Source: Thalassomonas viridans (lineage in GTDB: Bacteria; Pseudomonadota; Gammaproteobacteria; Enterobacterales; Alteromonadaceae). Taken from it: a DNA stretch of 64,000 bases. The position numbers and the translations under genes are program-made. A model generated the notes under the pieces. The model did no database searches. It was not told where the DNA came from and saw nothing but the letters and a program-made list of their open reading frames with translations. Within the stretch, counting starts at the first letter, position 1. The number at the start of each line of letters is the position of its first letter. Of the stretch, positions 1-8,535 are shown piece by piece. The stretch spans positions 992,001 to 1,056,000 of the forward strand of contig NZ_CP059733.1 of assembly GCF_000948985.2 (NCBI RefSeq). The letters are read 5' to 3'.

Positions 1-1614
1 CAGCCAGGGCATTTCAGAGAAGGTCAGGCCGGTTAAATCCCGGGTATCGCTGCGGTCGTTTAACGCGCTGTGGCTGCGGGAGCTGGCATAAACAGGGATC
101 ACCTTGGCAAAGGGGCTGATGTTGACGTCGATATAGGGTTTTAACAGCTTGGTCTGCTTGGGGGAGCCCACCAGGTAAATCATATCGACATCCCGGCGGT
201 TGCGGGTTTCGGTTTTCAGGGTCTGTTTGACCCGGCGTTTCAGATCTTTGATCCTGGCTTTGCTTAACTCCACATCCAGGCTGGTGGTGAGATCCGTCTG
301 CATTTTCTTCCCTTGCTCAAACGGTACTACCTCGGGCAGGTTGCCGGTCATTTTCAGCCACTGCTCGGCAAAAGCCCTGGCAATGCGGCTGCTGACCTTG
401 TCCTGGTGGCTGAGCACCACGGGAAACTGGTAATTGCGGCGGGCCAGGCTGCTGGCGGCCTGTACCGCTTCGTCTTCCGGGCGCATAGACAAGGCCACCT
501 GGTGGGCTTTTAGTTCCCTGTCGTCGGGGACATTAAGCAGCAAGGTCGGCACCTGTAATTCTTCCTGTGCCAGATAGGCTTCGACATGGGGTTTTAGCAG
601 CGGGCCGATGACAAAATCTATTGCCAGCTCGTTAAAGGTCAATACCAAAGAAGACATATCCAGGGCATTGGTATCGATAAAGTGCAATAACACGGCATCA
701 TTGTTCTGGTAAGCCGCCAGCAGCCCCTGCTGGGCGGCATTGCCTGCTGCCGCCTGGTTGCCGGATAAAGGCAGCAGCACGGCGATGTTTTCTATCGCCC
801 CGGCGCTGGTGTCGGTCACTTTCAGGCTGTCGATAATGGCAACCGCCGGGTGCTCGGGGAATTTACGCTGCCATTGGGTAAGGTAGCGGTTAAACTGCGC
901 CGGGTTGTCGCCGAACTGGAAGGCAAAATTCAGCAACTGCTGCCAGCCCTTGATATAGGGGGGATTAAGCTGCTGTAACTGTTTCAGCTGCCATTGCGAC
1001 AAATCGCTTAAGCTCTGCCAGAGCGCGAAAACATCGTCATTGGCGGCAAAATCGTCGACAACAAAGGCCCTTAGGGCGGCATCGGCGGCATCCACCGCCA
1101 GCTCCCGGCTGTGTTGTACCTTGGCAAGTTGCTGGAAATAACCTAATTGGTGCTCCAGCTGGTGTTCTTTACTCAGGGCATCCGCCAGCTGCAATTGCTC
1201 CAGTGCCAGCTGGTGATGTTCCAGGGCCTGCAAACTGGTGGCTTTAACGATAAGCAAGCGATATTGCTCGCCGGGGGCGGCAATATCCGCGGCCCCGGGC
1301 GCTTCGCTTTCAAGTAGGGGACTGGTTTGGTTCGCCAGCCAGAGTGCCTTGCGGTGCTTGCCTTCGGTGAGCAGCAACTCGGCGGCTGTAACCATGAGGG
1401 GAACGGCTTCGGCGGCATCAAGCCCCTTTGCCTTTGCCAGGTAGTCATCGGCAGTTTGCGGAGTTTTATCGCTTATGTTTGTCGTTGTGACCTTTTCGGT
1501 CGGTTTTTGGGGTGTACCAACTGTTTTTTGGGCTGCGCAGTTACTCAGCAAAAGGCTGATGGTTACTGCGGCTAAAGCCGATTTGCATTGTTGTGGGAAT
1601 TTATATCGCTTCAC
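1..1614 (-). CDS. lpoA: Penicillin-binding protein activator LpoA (partial, C-terminus cut by window edge)
   Basis: Outer-membrane lipoprotein that activates the bifunctional peptidoglycan synthase PBP1A from the periplasmic side. One reading frame stays open from a GTG start at 1614 to base 1, giving 538 residues; E. coli LpoA has 678, so the end of the C-terminal domain is missing. The N-terminus is a lipoprotein signal (VKRYKF, then a hydrophobic stretch ending LLSNC). The N-terminal half is TPR-like and helical, and the C-terminal half has the periplasmic-binding fold of the LppC/LpoA family (for example IENIAVLLPLSGNQAAAGNA and DMIYLVGSPKQT). No ATG is available upstream in frame, so GTG is the best start. 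It is divergent from rsmI, the usual gammaproteobacterial arrangement (yraM/yraL in E. coli). Asn at position -1 of the lipobox is unusual. Confidence 0.9.
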   Translation of the reverse strand, partial: MKRYKFPQQCKSALAAVTISLLLSNCAAQKTVGTPQKPTEKVTTTNISDKTPQTADDYLAKAKGLDAAEAVPLMVTAAELLLTEGKHRKALWLANQTSPLLESEAPGAADIAAPGEQYRLLIVKATSLQALEHHQLALEQLQLADALSKEHQLEHQLGYFQQLAKVQHSRELAVDAADAALRAFVVDDFAANDDVFALWQSLSDLSQWQLKQLQQLNPPYIKGWQQLLNFAFQFGDNPAQFNRYLTQWQRKFPEHPAVAIIDSLKVTDTSAGAIENIAVLLPLSGNQAAAGNAAQQGLLAAYQNNDAVLLHFIDTNALDMSSLVLTFNELAIDFVIGPLLKPHVEAYLAQEELQVPTLLLNVPDDRELKAHQVALSMRPEDEAVQAASSLARRNYQFPVVLSHQDKVSSRIARAFAEQWLKMTGNLPEVVPFEQGKKMQTDLTTSLDVELSKARIKDLKRRVKQTLKTETRNRRDVDMIYLVGSPKQTKLLKPYIDVNISPFAKVIPVYASSRSHSALNDRSDTRDLTGLTFSEMPWL

Positions 1615-1647
1615 CAGTGAGAAATCCGTGCGTTTTAGTATGGGTTT

Positions 1648-1676
1648 ATAATAAACTTCATCCTCTTTTGTCACAA
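1648..1676 (-). promoter_or_regulatory. Candidate sigma-70 promoter of lpoA
   Basis: On the minus strand a -35-like TTGTGA (1676-1671) and a -10 TATTAT (1653-1648) are separated by 17 bp. Transcription would start near 1641 and leave a leader of about 27 nt before the GTG start of lpoA. Seen in sequence only. Confidence 0.5.
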
Positions 1677-1691
1677 CATAAGTAAGCTTTT

Positions 1692-2546
1692 ATGACACAA
1701 ACCCAAGTTGATGCCGGAACCTTGTATATAGTGGCCACCCCGATAGGTAATTTAGGGGATATCAGCCAGAGGGCCTTAGATATACTGACTCAGGTTGATG
1801 TCATTGCCTGTGAAGACACCCGCCATACCCAGAGGTTGCTGTCGGCGTTTTCCATAAAAAATAATACTATGTCGATGCATGATCACAATGAAAGGCAGCG
1901 TCAGGAGCAAATTGCCGCCTTGTTGCAGGAAGGAAAAAGTGTTGCCCTGGTATCTGATGCCGGCACTCCCTTGATCAGCGATCCCGGCTTTCACCTGGTG
2001 CGCCACTGCCGCCAGCTGGGCTTAAGCGTGACTCCCGTGCCCGGCGCTTGTGCCGCGATCACCGCACTTTCCTGTGCCGGTTTGCCGACCGACCGCTTTA
2101 CCTTCGAAGGTTTCCTGCCGTCAAAATCCGGCGCCCGGCAGGCAAAACTGGCTGAGCTTACTCACGAACCCAGGACTATGGTGTTTTACGATGCGCCAAG
2201 AAGGGCGATAGACACCATAGCGGATATCGTCTCGGTACTGGGCGGCGAGCGTTATGTGGTGATAGCCCGCGAGCTGACCAAAACCTTTGAAACCATACAC
2301 TCGGATACGGCGAATGAGCTATTAAGCTGGCTGCAGCAGGACCCCAACCAGCTAAAAGGAGAAATGGTGCTGATCATCGAAGGGCATAAGATCGACCCGG
2401 ATGCTATTTCTCCCCAGGCGGTAGAGACCCTGAAACTGCTGCTGGCAGAATTGCCGCCGAAAAAAGCCTGCGCCATTGCCGCGAAAATACACGGGGTGAA
2501 GAAAAATGCCTTGTATGATTTGGCCCTGTCATTTAAAGAAGGTTAG
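1692..2546 (+). CDS. rsmI: 16S rRNA (cytidine(1402)-2'-O)-methyltransferase RsmI
   Basis: Uses S-adenosylmethionine to methylate the 2'-OH of C1402 in the ribosomal P site of 16S rRNA. The 284 residues match the family length (E. coli 286). It shows the tetrapyrrole-methylase (SAM/MT) fold: TPIGNLGD at about residues 16-23, CEDTRHT at about 40-46, the [12 protein letters not shown] loop at about 88-99 and the FYDAPRR segment. The C-terminal RsmI helical domain ends [12 protein letters not shown]. The gene is divergent from lpoA, as in other gammaproteobacteria. The ribosome-binding site is weak (TAAG). Confidence 0.96.
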   Translation: MTQTQVDAGTLYIVATPIGNLGDISQRALDILTQVDVIACEDTRHTQRLLSAFSIKNNTMSMHDHNERQRQEQIAALLQEGKSVALVSDAGTPLISDPGFHLVRHCRQLGLSVTPVPGACAAITALSCAGLPTDRFTFEGFLPSKSGARQAKLAELTHEPRTMVFYDAPRRAIDTIADIVSVLGGERYVVIARELTKTFETIHSDTANELLSWLQQDPNQLKGEMVLIIEGHKIDPDAISPQAVETLKLLLAELPPKKACAIAAKIHGVKKNALYDLALSFKEG

Positions 2547-2626
2547 GTACGGGCATTAACCCCTGCGCCCCTTAGTCAGGTGATTAAAGGCTATACTTTG
2601 ATCACTTAACTGAGGGGAAAACTATT

Positions 2627-3391
2627 TTGCTGGCTGCTCTCTTTTCTCTTTGTTTTCGCGCTTTATCAATCAGCTTCCTCCTGTTTCTTTGCCTTGCCCC
2701 CGGTGAAAACACTTTTGCTTACCAGAATCAGGAAAAACCGCAACAAGCGGTTACTGAAACCCTGTATTTGTCTGCTCCGGCGGAAGCTGCCGGTTTTACC
2801 CGTATCATAGCTTTAATCCTGCAGGCCTATAAGGAAATAGGCTACCGGGCGGAAGTCGTGACTATGCCGGCAAAACGGGCAATGCATGAGGCGGTCCACA
2901 ATGACTGGGTGGATGGCGCTGTCGGCAGGGCCGAAATAGCAGAAGGAGTGCTGCGTAATTTTATCCGCATACCGGTTGTTATCGGCGAAGTTGAGATTTT
3001 TGCCTATTTCAGGGAAGACTCCCGTAAAGCCCTGGCAGACATCAGTAGCTGGGCAGGGTTAAGCCGCTATAAGGTTGCCAGCCTGCGTGGTTTTATCATC
3101 ACTTCAAAAAACTTAAGCCAGCATAAGGTGGCTTTTCAGACGGTCACTTATGCCGGACAGGCATTTGACATGCTGGTGCGTAAACATGTCGACCTGGTGG
3201 TTTTGCCCCACAAGATGGCGCAGCAGGTACTGAAAAACGGTGACTTCGGACAAATAGAGCGGTCGGCCAATTCACTGGAGAAAAGGCCGCTGTACCATTA
3301 TCTGCATCAAAAACATAGCGGGCTGGCTCCGGCATTAACCCGGAGTTTATTACGCCTGTTTCCTCAAGGTGAATCGTTCGAAAGCCGTTAG
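2627..3391 (+). CDS. Periplasmic solute-binding protein, SBP_bac_3-like, orphan
   Basis: Secreted protein of 254 residues resembling family 3 extracellular solute-binding proteins, which bind amino acids or other small ligands in the periplasm. The first 30 residues are a signal peptide (LFSLCFRALSISFLLFLCLA). The mature part has the spaced features of this fold: an opening TLYLSAP strand, PAKRAMHEAVHNDWVDGAVGR, and a second lobe with VDLVVLPHKMAQQVL. The start is TTG at 2627, supported by a strong GAGGGG site about 8 nt upstream; there is no nearby ATG. No permease or ATPase lies beside it, so it is either an orphan binding protein or serves a sensor or a distant transporter. The ligand cannot be told. 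Confidence 0.75.
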   Translation: MLAALFSLCFRALSISFLLFLCLAPGENTFAYQNQEKPQQAVTETLYLSAPAEAAGFTRIIALILQAYKEIGYRAEVVTMPAKRAMHEAVHNDWVDGAVGRAEIAEGVLRNFIRIPVVIGEVEIFAYFREDSRKALADISSWAGLSRYKVASLRGFIITSKNLSQHKVAFQTVTYAGQAFDMLVRKHVDLVVLPHKMAQQVLKNGDFGQIERSANSLEKRPLYHYLHQKHSGLAPALTRSLLRLFPQGESFESR

Positions 3392-3415
3392 CGGCCGGTT
3401 TAAGCAGATTTATTA

Positions 3416-3444
3416 TTGGCTCGGGAGGCAACTTGGGGTAGAAT
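3416..3444 (+). promoter_or_regulatory. Promoter of rnpB
   Basis: TTGGCT (3416-3421) and TAGAAT (3439-3444) with an exact 17-bp spacer. The predicted start, six to seven bases after the -10, falls at 3450-3451, which is the expected 5' end of RNase P RNA. Confidence 0.75.
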
Positions 3445-3449
3445 GCGCC

Positions 3450-3832
<383 letters not shown>

Positions 3833-3842
3833 AAATTTTAGT

Positions 3843-3866
3843 AACCGCTTGAGACGTCGAGCGGTT
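3843..3866 (+). terminator. Hairpin after rnpB, possible terminator
   Basis: AACCGCT (3843-3849) pairs with AGCGGTT (3860-3866) just after the rnpB 3' end. Only a short T run follows, so it may act in 3' end formation or processing rather than as a strong intrinsic terminator. Confidence 0.4.
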
Positions 3867-4042
3867 TGCTAAAATCCTTCATATCAATTTTTATATGATA
3901 AAAATGGTGCGCGGTGTGACGCACTTTTCTGACTTCAGTCTCATCATTTTGTATTTTTGAATATTAAGAGTTTATCTAAGGAATTGATTTAGGCTTTTCT
4001 TTTAATGGCTTGTCTTAATTCAATAGCTAATTCTCTGATTTT

Positions 4043-4969
4043 TTAATGTTTTGTGGTTTCCATATATTTAGCAAAGATTTTCACAACTTCACCAACGGCC
4101 GGAGTTGCCAGTGTTTCTGGCTTGGCTAAACAGTGACATCGCCACAGTATTGAGGTTGGCAGTGCTAATTTTTTCAGTTCTCCTCGCATTATATCCTCTT
4201 GAAACAGAGATTCCGGGCCAATAGTGATGTAATCAGACTGCGAAATAATGGTTTTTGCCATGGCGTAATTATCGCAAACAATATGAGGATTCACTTCCGC
4301 TAAACGTTGAAAATCAAGAATATCAGTATTCATCTTTCTCGGCATATGAGGTGTGATAAAGCGGTATGGCTTCAAGTCATCATGGCAAACGGGTTGCGCA
4401 TTGGTAAGTGGGTGATCTGCCCGAACAATAGCCGAGAGGTGCTCTTTTCTGGTTAGTACTGAAATAAAATTATCACTTAGCTCTTGAGGGTTAAATGGTC
4501 CAATGACCATATCAAGCTTGCTAGCTTCCAGTTGCTCTATTAACACCTTTGGCGATTCCGTTTTGATAACAATCCGAAATTGATGGTTTTGCTCGGCATA
4601 ATCACTCAATACGTGGGGAACAATGAGTTGCTCAACAACGGGGCCAACACCAATGCGAATTTGTCCGCCCACTTTGTTTGCCATTAAGGCGAGTTGGCGC
4701 TCAACACTGATTAGCCGGCTTTCAATATCTTTGCCTTCGTTAAGCAAAATATTGGCTGCTTGGGTTGGTATCATTCCAGAGCTATTTCTAATGAACAATG
4801 CCAGATTCATTTTTTGTTCAAGGCGGCTTAACTTCTTGCTTAATGTCGGCTGAGACATATGCAATATCACTGCCGCACGATTAATGCTACCGGTTTCGGT
4901 AATCACTTTAATTATACGGATTTCTGAAACATCAATCATGGCGGAAGTTGTAGCAGGTAAATTATTCAC
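4043..4969 (-). CDS. LysR-family transcriptional regulator
   Basis: DNA-binding regulator of 308 residues. The N-terminal winged helix-turn-helix is clear (TGSINRAAVILHMSQPTLSK, about residues 27-46), followed by the linker helix and a type 2 periplasmic-binding effector domain (GQIRIGVGPVVEQLIVPHVL onward). The start at 4969 is GTG with no convincing ribosome-binding site; an ATG 30 nt downstream (4939) is an alternative. The typical divergent target is absent: upstream lies a palindromic repeat, then the PEP-CTERM gene on the same strand. The coding sequence looks AT-richer than the core genes around it, which suggests recent acquisition. The effector is unknown. Confidence 0.92.
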   Translation of the reverse strand: MNNLPATTSAMIDVSEIRIIKVITETGSINRAAVILHMSQPTLSKKLSRLEQKMNLALFIRNSSGMIPTQAANILLNEGKDIESRLISVERQLALMANKVGGQIRIGVGPVVEQLIVPHVLSDYAEQNHQFRIVIKTESPKVLIEQLEASKLDMVIGPFNPQELSDNFISVLTRKEHLSAIVRADHPLTNAQPVCHDDLKPYRFITPHMPRKMNTDILDFQRLAEVNPHIVCDNYAMAKTIISQSDYITIGPESLFQEDIMRGELKKLALPTSILWRCHCLAKPETLATPAVGEVVKIFAKYMETTKH

Positions 4970-5106
4970 AGTTATTATATTAAATTCCTGTTAGTGAAAG
5001 TACAACATTGATTCAATGTCGCTTAATTTTATGCGGTTTGTTAGGTTGACGTACAACTGGAAGCGGTAAATTTTTGAAGAAGTTTATAGGAAGTGGTTAT
5101 AAATTT

Positions 5107-5307
5107 AGCAGTAAAAGAGTTGATTTAGGTTGGGCCTGTTTATCTTTGGTCGTGAATGAGCTTTTTGGCTGTTTTTCTTCCTATCGGCGTTAGAAAAATG
5201 TCATGTAGAATAACTACACGTCCATTTTTCTGTCTTGATAGGTGAAAAAACGGCTCAAAAATCTTTATCCTCTCCAAAGATAAACAGGCCCTAACTCTTT
5301 TACTGCT
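5107..5307. repeat. MITE-like large imperfect palindrome, 201 bp
   Basis: The outer 15 bp AGCAGTAAAAGAGTT (5107-5121) recurs inverted at 5293-5307. A second perfect 18-bp arm, GGGCCTGTTTATCTTTGG (5132-5149), recurs inverted at 5274-5291. Inside, the left half (around 5160-5210) and right half (around 5211-5262) again mirror each other: TTTTTCTTCCTATC against GATAGGTGAAAAAA, and AGAAAAATGTCATGTAG against CTACACGTCCATTTTTCT. Almost the whole element can fold on itself. It has no ORF. This is the look of a non-autonomous, palindromic MITE. It lies between two genes on the same strand. Confidence 0.75.
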
Positions 5308-5332
5308 CAACCAGGCGATATTTGATTGACCG

Positions 5333-5923
5333 CTACTTTCTGATTCGAGTTCGTCTGGCTACCGCTACAAGGCCCAATAAAAATAGCGCTAAAGCATTTG
5401 GCTCCGGTACTGCCAATGCTGCCTGAGCACTAAAAACACGTGTCGTGGCTGACTCATGGGAAAAAATACCTCCATCTGGTGACAACAGGGCTAAACTCGT
5501 TGCACCACTGCCATCGTCAGTTTGTCCGAATTGCAGGCCATAGTTATTGTTTTGTAATCTAATCAAACCGTTATCGCCAGTTAAACCAACTAAAATATCG
5601 AATTGCCAAAGGTCGTTACCTAAGTCAGTAAAAGTAAAAAACTGTGCAAGTGATTCATCGTCGTAGCTTGAAGCAAAGTCATCACTGAACCAGTAGCCAA
5701 GATGTGCTGTGTCGTATGAAACCCAAAGAATATCTGACATTGAAACGCCAGTTGCGAGCTCTGCTTCATTGTCAATGCCAATGCTAAATTTATCGCCGAT
5801 TTGACCGTTGATATTTATTGGGCTCAATGAATCAATTTCAAAGTCGAAGATAAGAGTTGCCGACGCTTGCGCTGAAAAAATAGCCAGAAAAAATGACATT
5901 GCCATACTGCGAATACTACACAT
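5333..5923 (-). CDS. PEP-CTERM sorting domain-containing exported protein
   Basis: Secreted protein of 196 residues. An N-terminal signal peptide (SMAMSFFLAIFSAQASA) is followed by a beta-rich body of unknown function. The end is a PEP-CTERM tail: VPEP, a hydrophobic helix (ALALFLLGLVAVA) and a basic finish (RRTRIRK). Such tails are processed by exosortases (EpsH/XrtA type), usually in bacteria that make exopolysaccharide or biofilm matrix. An AAGGA site lies 11 nt upstream of the chosen ATG. No exosortase gene is in the window. It appears to be transcribed alone, and its composition is AT-rich like the LysR gene next door. Confidence 0.85.
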   Translation of the reverse strand: MCSIRSMAMSFFLAIFSAQASATLIFDFEIDSLSPININGQIGDKFSIGIDNEAELATGVSMSDILWVSYDTAHLGYWFSDDFASSYDDESLAQFFTFTDLGNDLWQFDILVGLTGDNGLIRLQNNNYGLQFGQTDDGSGATSLALLSPDGGIFSHESATTRVFSAQAALAVPEPNALALFLLGLVAVARRTRIRK

Positions 5924-6609
5924 TTTCTAAAATCCTTCGTTTTAATCTAATACAGTACTGAATTTTTACTTAATTCAAGTGGGTATAAACAGCCCTTGCG
6001 TTTTGCAGTCAAGGTCTGTCAAAAAATCGTGCATACGGCGTATGCCGCTATGCATTTTATCGTGTCTGTATTGTAGGTATTCGCAACTAAGTGCGGAAAT
6101 GAATTTTTTTTGTAACCCTTCATAAAAACTGTTATTGCCCATCGTCTATTTAGTTATTTAAACTTAGGTCAGCTATTAAAGGTTGAATAATTGACTGGGA
6201 AGCAAAAGCGGTACTTTGATATTTAGACATTCTGAGAGAGTAGCGACGCAGAATTAATAAAAAGTATGCGGTTAATAAGGCTTAGAAAGTTAACTTATCA
6301 GTCAAGTCAGCGATTTCAGGAAAAAGCCGCTGCTGACGAGTAGCGGCGTTTTTTGGACAAGGATTGTCCCTTCCATCCGTATCCCATACACAGCCACCAG
6401 TTCCCAGTCTGCCTGGAAAAGGCAAAGCAAGGTGCCGGCGATAAATTCAGCGATTCTTTATCTTGTTGATAATAAATAACTATATTCGCCAGTCATCTCC
6501 CGGTCATAGTTTGTTCCTCAATATTCATCATAATTCACGTCTTTTTCATTCTTTTATTCAGGCTTCTCAATATAGTCGGGTCACTAACAACAACCCGGAT
6601 GGAAAAAAG
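5924..6609. other. Gene-free stretch, 686 bp
   Basis: No convincing coding region on either strand. It contains a short perfect palindrome GCATACGGCGTATGC (6031-6045), a TTGACT -35-like hexamer at 6191-6196 without a clear -10, and a strong intrinsic terminator at 6321-6354 that follows no gene. A reading frame that opens at 6463 runs into the PfpI gene but is probably leader; see that entry. Confidence 0.6.
6321..6354 (+). terminator. Orphan intrinsic terminator
   Basis: GCCGCT (6326-6331) pairs with AGCGGC (6342-6347). The stem is preceded by five A and followed by GTTTTTT, so it can also work in the other direction. No plus-strand ORF ends upstream, which leaves a possible small RNA or the remains of a lost gene. 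Confidence 0.65.
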
Positions 6610-7395
6610 ATGAAAATCCAATTGATTATCAACAAATTCGTGCAAAGTGTTTTGCTGTTATCTGCCCTGCTGTTGGCGGCAAGCGCTGCTAATGCTTCGC
6701 CCGAGCAGGAAAACAGGGTTAAGCCTTTGCCGGCGATAAAGGGCATTAAAGTGCTGATTATTGTATCCAGCGACCGGCATGGTTTCTGGCTGCCTGAGGT
6801 GGTGGAGCCTTATCAGCTGTTGGCCAATGCCGGATACCTGATAGATATTGCCAGCCCCAAAGGAGGCCAGGGCAGGGCAAGCGGCAGCTCCCGGCTGACG
6901 GAGCAACATGCGTTATGGTTTGAGCAATCCCCACTGAAACGCCAGCTGCAACATTCAATGCCGTTAGCCGATGTCAAGCCGCAAGCCTATGCCGCCGTTT
7001 ATTTTGCCGGCGGGGCCGGCCCTATGTTTGATTTGCCCGACAATAAACTGGTCCAGCAAATCACCCGCGACATTTATGAAGCCGGCGGCATAGTTTCTGC
7101 CGATTGCCACGGCCCGGCAGCACTTATTAATGTGATGCTGTCAGACGGTAAGCGGTTAGTTTCCGGCAGGCAGATAACGGCCAAGGCCAACAGTGAGGAA
7201 GGCCGCTGGGCGCGCAACAATTATCCCTTTTTGCTGGAAGATAAGATCAAGGCTTTGGGAGGCAAGTACCTGGCAGCGGCAAAAAATCAGCCGCATGTTG
7301 TTGTCGACGGCCGCCTGATCACCGGGCAAAACCCGGCATCCGCCATTCCAGTGGCAAAAAGTTTGCTCCGGCAGTTGGCAAAACAAAGTAATTAA
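6610..7395 (+). CDS. Exported DJ-1/PfpI-family protein
   Basis: Type 1 glutamine amidotransferase-like protein of 261 residues (Hsp31/PfpI group: glyoxalase, deglycase or chaperone-like members). The start at 6610 (MKIQLI) gives a clean signal peptide (FVQSVLLLSALLLAASAANA); the frame is open upstream to 6463, but that extension does not look like protein of this family. The nucleophile elbow is SADCHGPAAL with Cys near residue 166, preceded by the family segment VYFAGGAGPMFDLPDN and the opening KVLIIVSSDRHGFWLPEVVEPY. The C-terminal part has the substrate-loop segment VVDGRLITGQNPASA. Most relatives are cytoplasmic, so the signal peptide is notable. It converges on the dehalogenase gene across a shared hairpin. 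Confidence 0.87.
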   Translation: MKIQLIINKFVQSVLLLSALLLAASAANASPEQENRVKPLPAIKGIKVLIIVSSDRHGFWLPEVVEPYQLLANAGYLIDIASPKGGQGRASGSSRLTEQHALWFEQSPLKRQLQHSMPLADVKPQAYAAVYFAGGAGPMFDLPDNKLVQQITRDIYEAGGIVSADCHGPAALINVMLSDGKRLVSGRQITAKANSEEGRWARNNYPFLLEDKIKALGGKYLAAAKNQPHVVVDGRLITGQNPASAIPVAKSLLRQLAKQSN

Positions 7396-7449
7396 CAGCT
7401 AACCGGAGCAACATAAGCCGGCTTAGCCGCCAATTTCTGTTGCTCACAA

Positions 7450-7483
7450 CCTTAGCTGAGGTTTGCTTAAACCTCAGCTAAGG
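7450..7483. terminator. Hairpin between convergent genes, likely bidirectional terminator
   Basis: A perfect 15-bp stem (7450-7464 with 7469-7483) around the loop GCTT sits between the PfpI-family gene and the stop codon of the dehalogenase gene. Flanking T runs are short, so efficiency is uncertain. Confidence 0.6.
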
Positions 7484-8434
7484 TTAAATGCGGCCGAGCC
7501 AGCTGGCAAGCTCCTGACCGATTTTATCCGGGTAGGTTTCCTGGACAAAGTGACTTCCCGGACCCAATGGCATAACTTCAAGGTTTTTGGTCTTTTCCTG
7601 CATGTATTTTACCGTTGCCTCGCCCACTAATACGCCTGGCGTTACATAAAAGAGCAATTTCGGTATGTCTGTGCTGAGCAGCCACTGATTGTTTTTAACG
7701 CCAATTTCGTGGACATTGGCCGGGGTACCGGCAATGGGAATTTCCCTGAGCCATTGCAACAGTGGTTGCCGGCTTTCCGGTGTCGGATAATAACGGTTAT
7801 ATTCGGTCAGGTTCTTATCGCTGAGAGGTTTTTCTCCCGGGCTAAAACGCAGGAATTGATCTATCATCACGTTTTGTTGCAGTACCATTTCTTCGCCTGT
7901 GCCGGGAGTGCGGACATTTTTCAAAAATTCAGCCGAAGGGCCCATGCTTTCAAGGGAAGCTATAGGGTAATAGGGCGGTAAGGTCGCTTCCATAAAGGCG
8001 ATAGCCGAGATATGCTCAGGCCGGGTGCGGGCGTAATGAAACCCCAGTGCCGAGCCCCAGTCATGCACCACCAGCACAGCATTTTTGAGCTTCAGCTTAT
8101 CTAAAAAAGCATGCAAATAAGTTGCTTGTTCCTGGTAGGTGTATTTCAAGCCGGGCTTGTCGCTGTCCCCCATGCCGATAAGATCCGGGGCTATCGCCCG
8201 GTATTTGCCGGATACATAGGGGATGATGTTTCGCCACAGGTAGGATGAAGTGGGGTTGCCGTGTAAAAAGACCACGGGACGGCCCTTGCCTTCATCGATA
8301 TAGGCTATCTTATGCCCCATTACCTGCATGCTTTTCTTCTCAAAGGCATATTCATTTGCCTGGCTGTTCTTTGCGGACAAAGTTAACAGCAGGGTAGCTG
8401 TCAGCAGACCCTTTAATATGGTTTTATAGTTCAA
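7484..8434 (-). CDS. Haloalkane dehalogenase with signal peptide
   Basis: Alpha/beta hydrolase of 316 residues that hydrolyses carbon-halogen bonds to alcohol and halide. The catalytic pentad of subfamily HLD-II is intact by inspection: nucleophile Asp125 in VVHDWGSALG, acid Glu149 in AFMEAT, base His295 in PGSHFVQE, and halide-stabilising Asn60 (HGNPTSSYLWRN) and Trp126. The cap domain lies at about residues 160-245. An N-terminal signal peptide (ILKGLLTATLLLTLSAKNSQA) predicts export, unlike classical LinB and DhaA. The gene follows azoR on the same strand with a gap of about 100 bp and may be co-transcribed. The natural substrate cannot be told; marine halogenated compounds are plausible. 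An epoxide hydrolase is the main alternative, but Trp after the nucleophile and Asn after HG favour dehalogenase. Confidence 0.88.
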   Translation of the reverse strand: MNYKTILKGLLTATLLLTLSAKNSQANEYAFEKKSMQVMGHKIAYIDEGKGRPVVFLHGNPTSSYLWRNIIPYVSGKYRAIAPDLIGMGDSDKPGLKYTYQEQATYLHAFLDKLKLKNAVLVVHDWGSALGFHYARTRPEHISAIAFMEATLPPYYPIASLESMGPSAEFLKNVRTPGTGEEMVLQQNVMIDQFLRFSPGEKPLSDKNLTEYNRYYPTPESRQPLLQWLREIPIAGTPANVHEIGVKNNQWLLSTDIPKLLFYVTPGVLVGEATVKYMQEKTKNLEVMPLGPGSHFVQETYPDKIGQELASWLGRI

Positions 8435-8535
8435 GGTTGATTTTCCTTTTTTGTTGCGGTTGATTTTATTGGTGCCGGACTGCCTGAGCTTACCGGCAGC
8501 GATCCGCCCAGGTAGTTGAGCTAGTTCTTGTGGAG

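Noticed and set aside
6463..6609. N-terminal extension of the PfpI-family protein
   Set aside because: The downstream ATG at 6610 begins a normal signal peptide, and the extension has no relation to the family.
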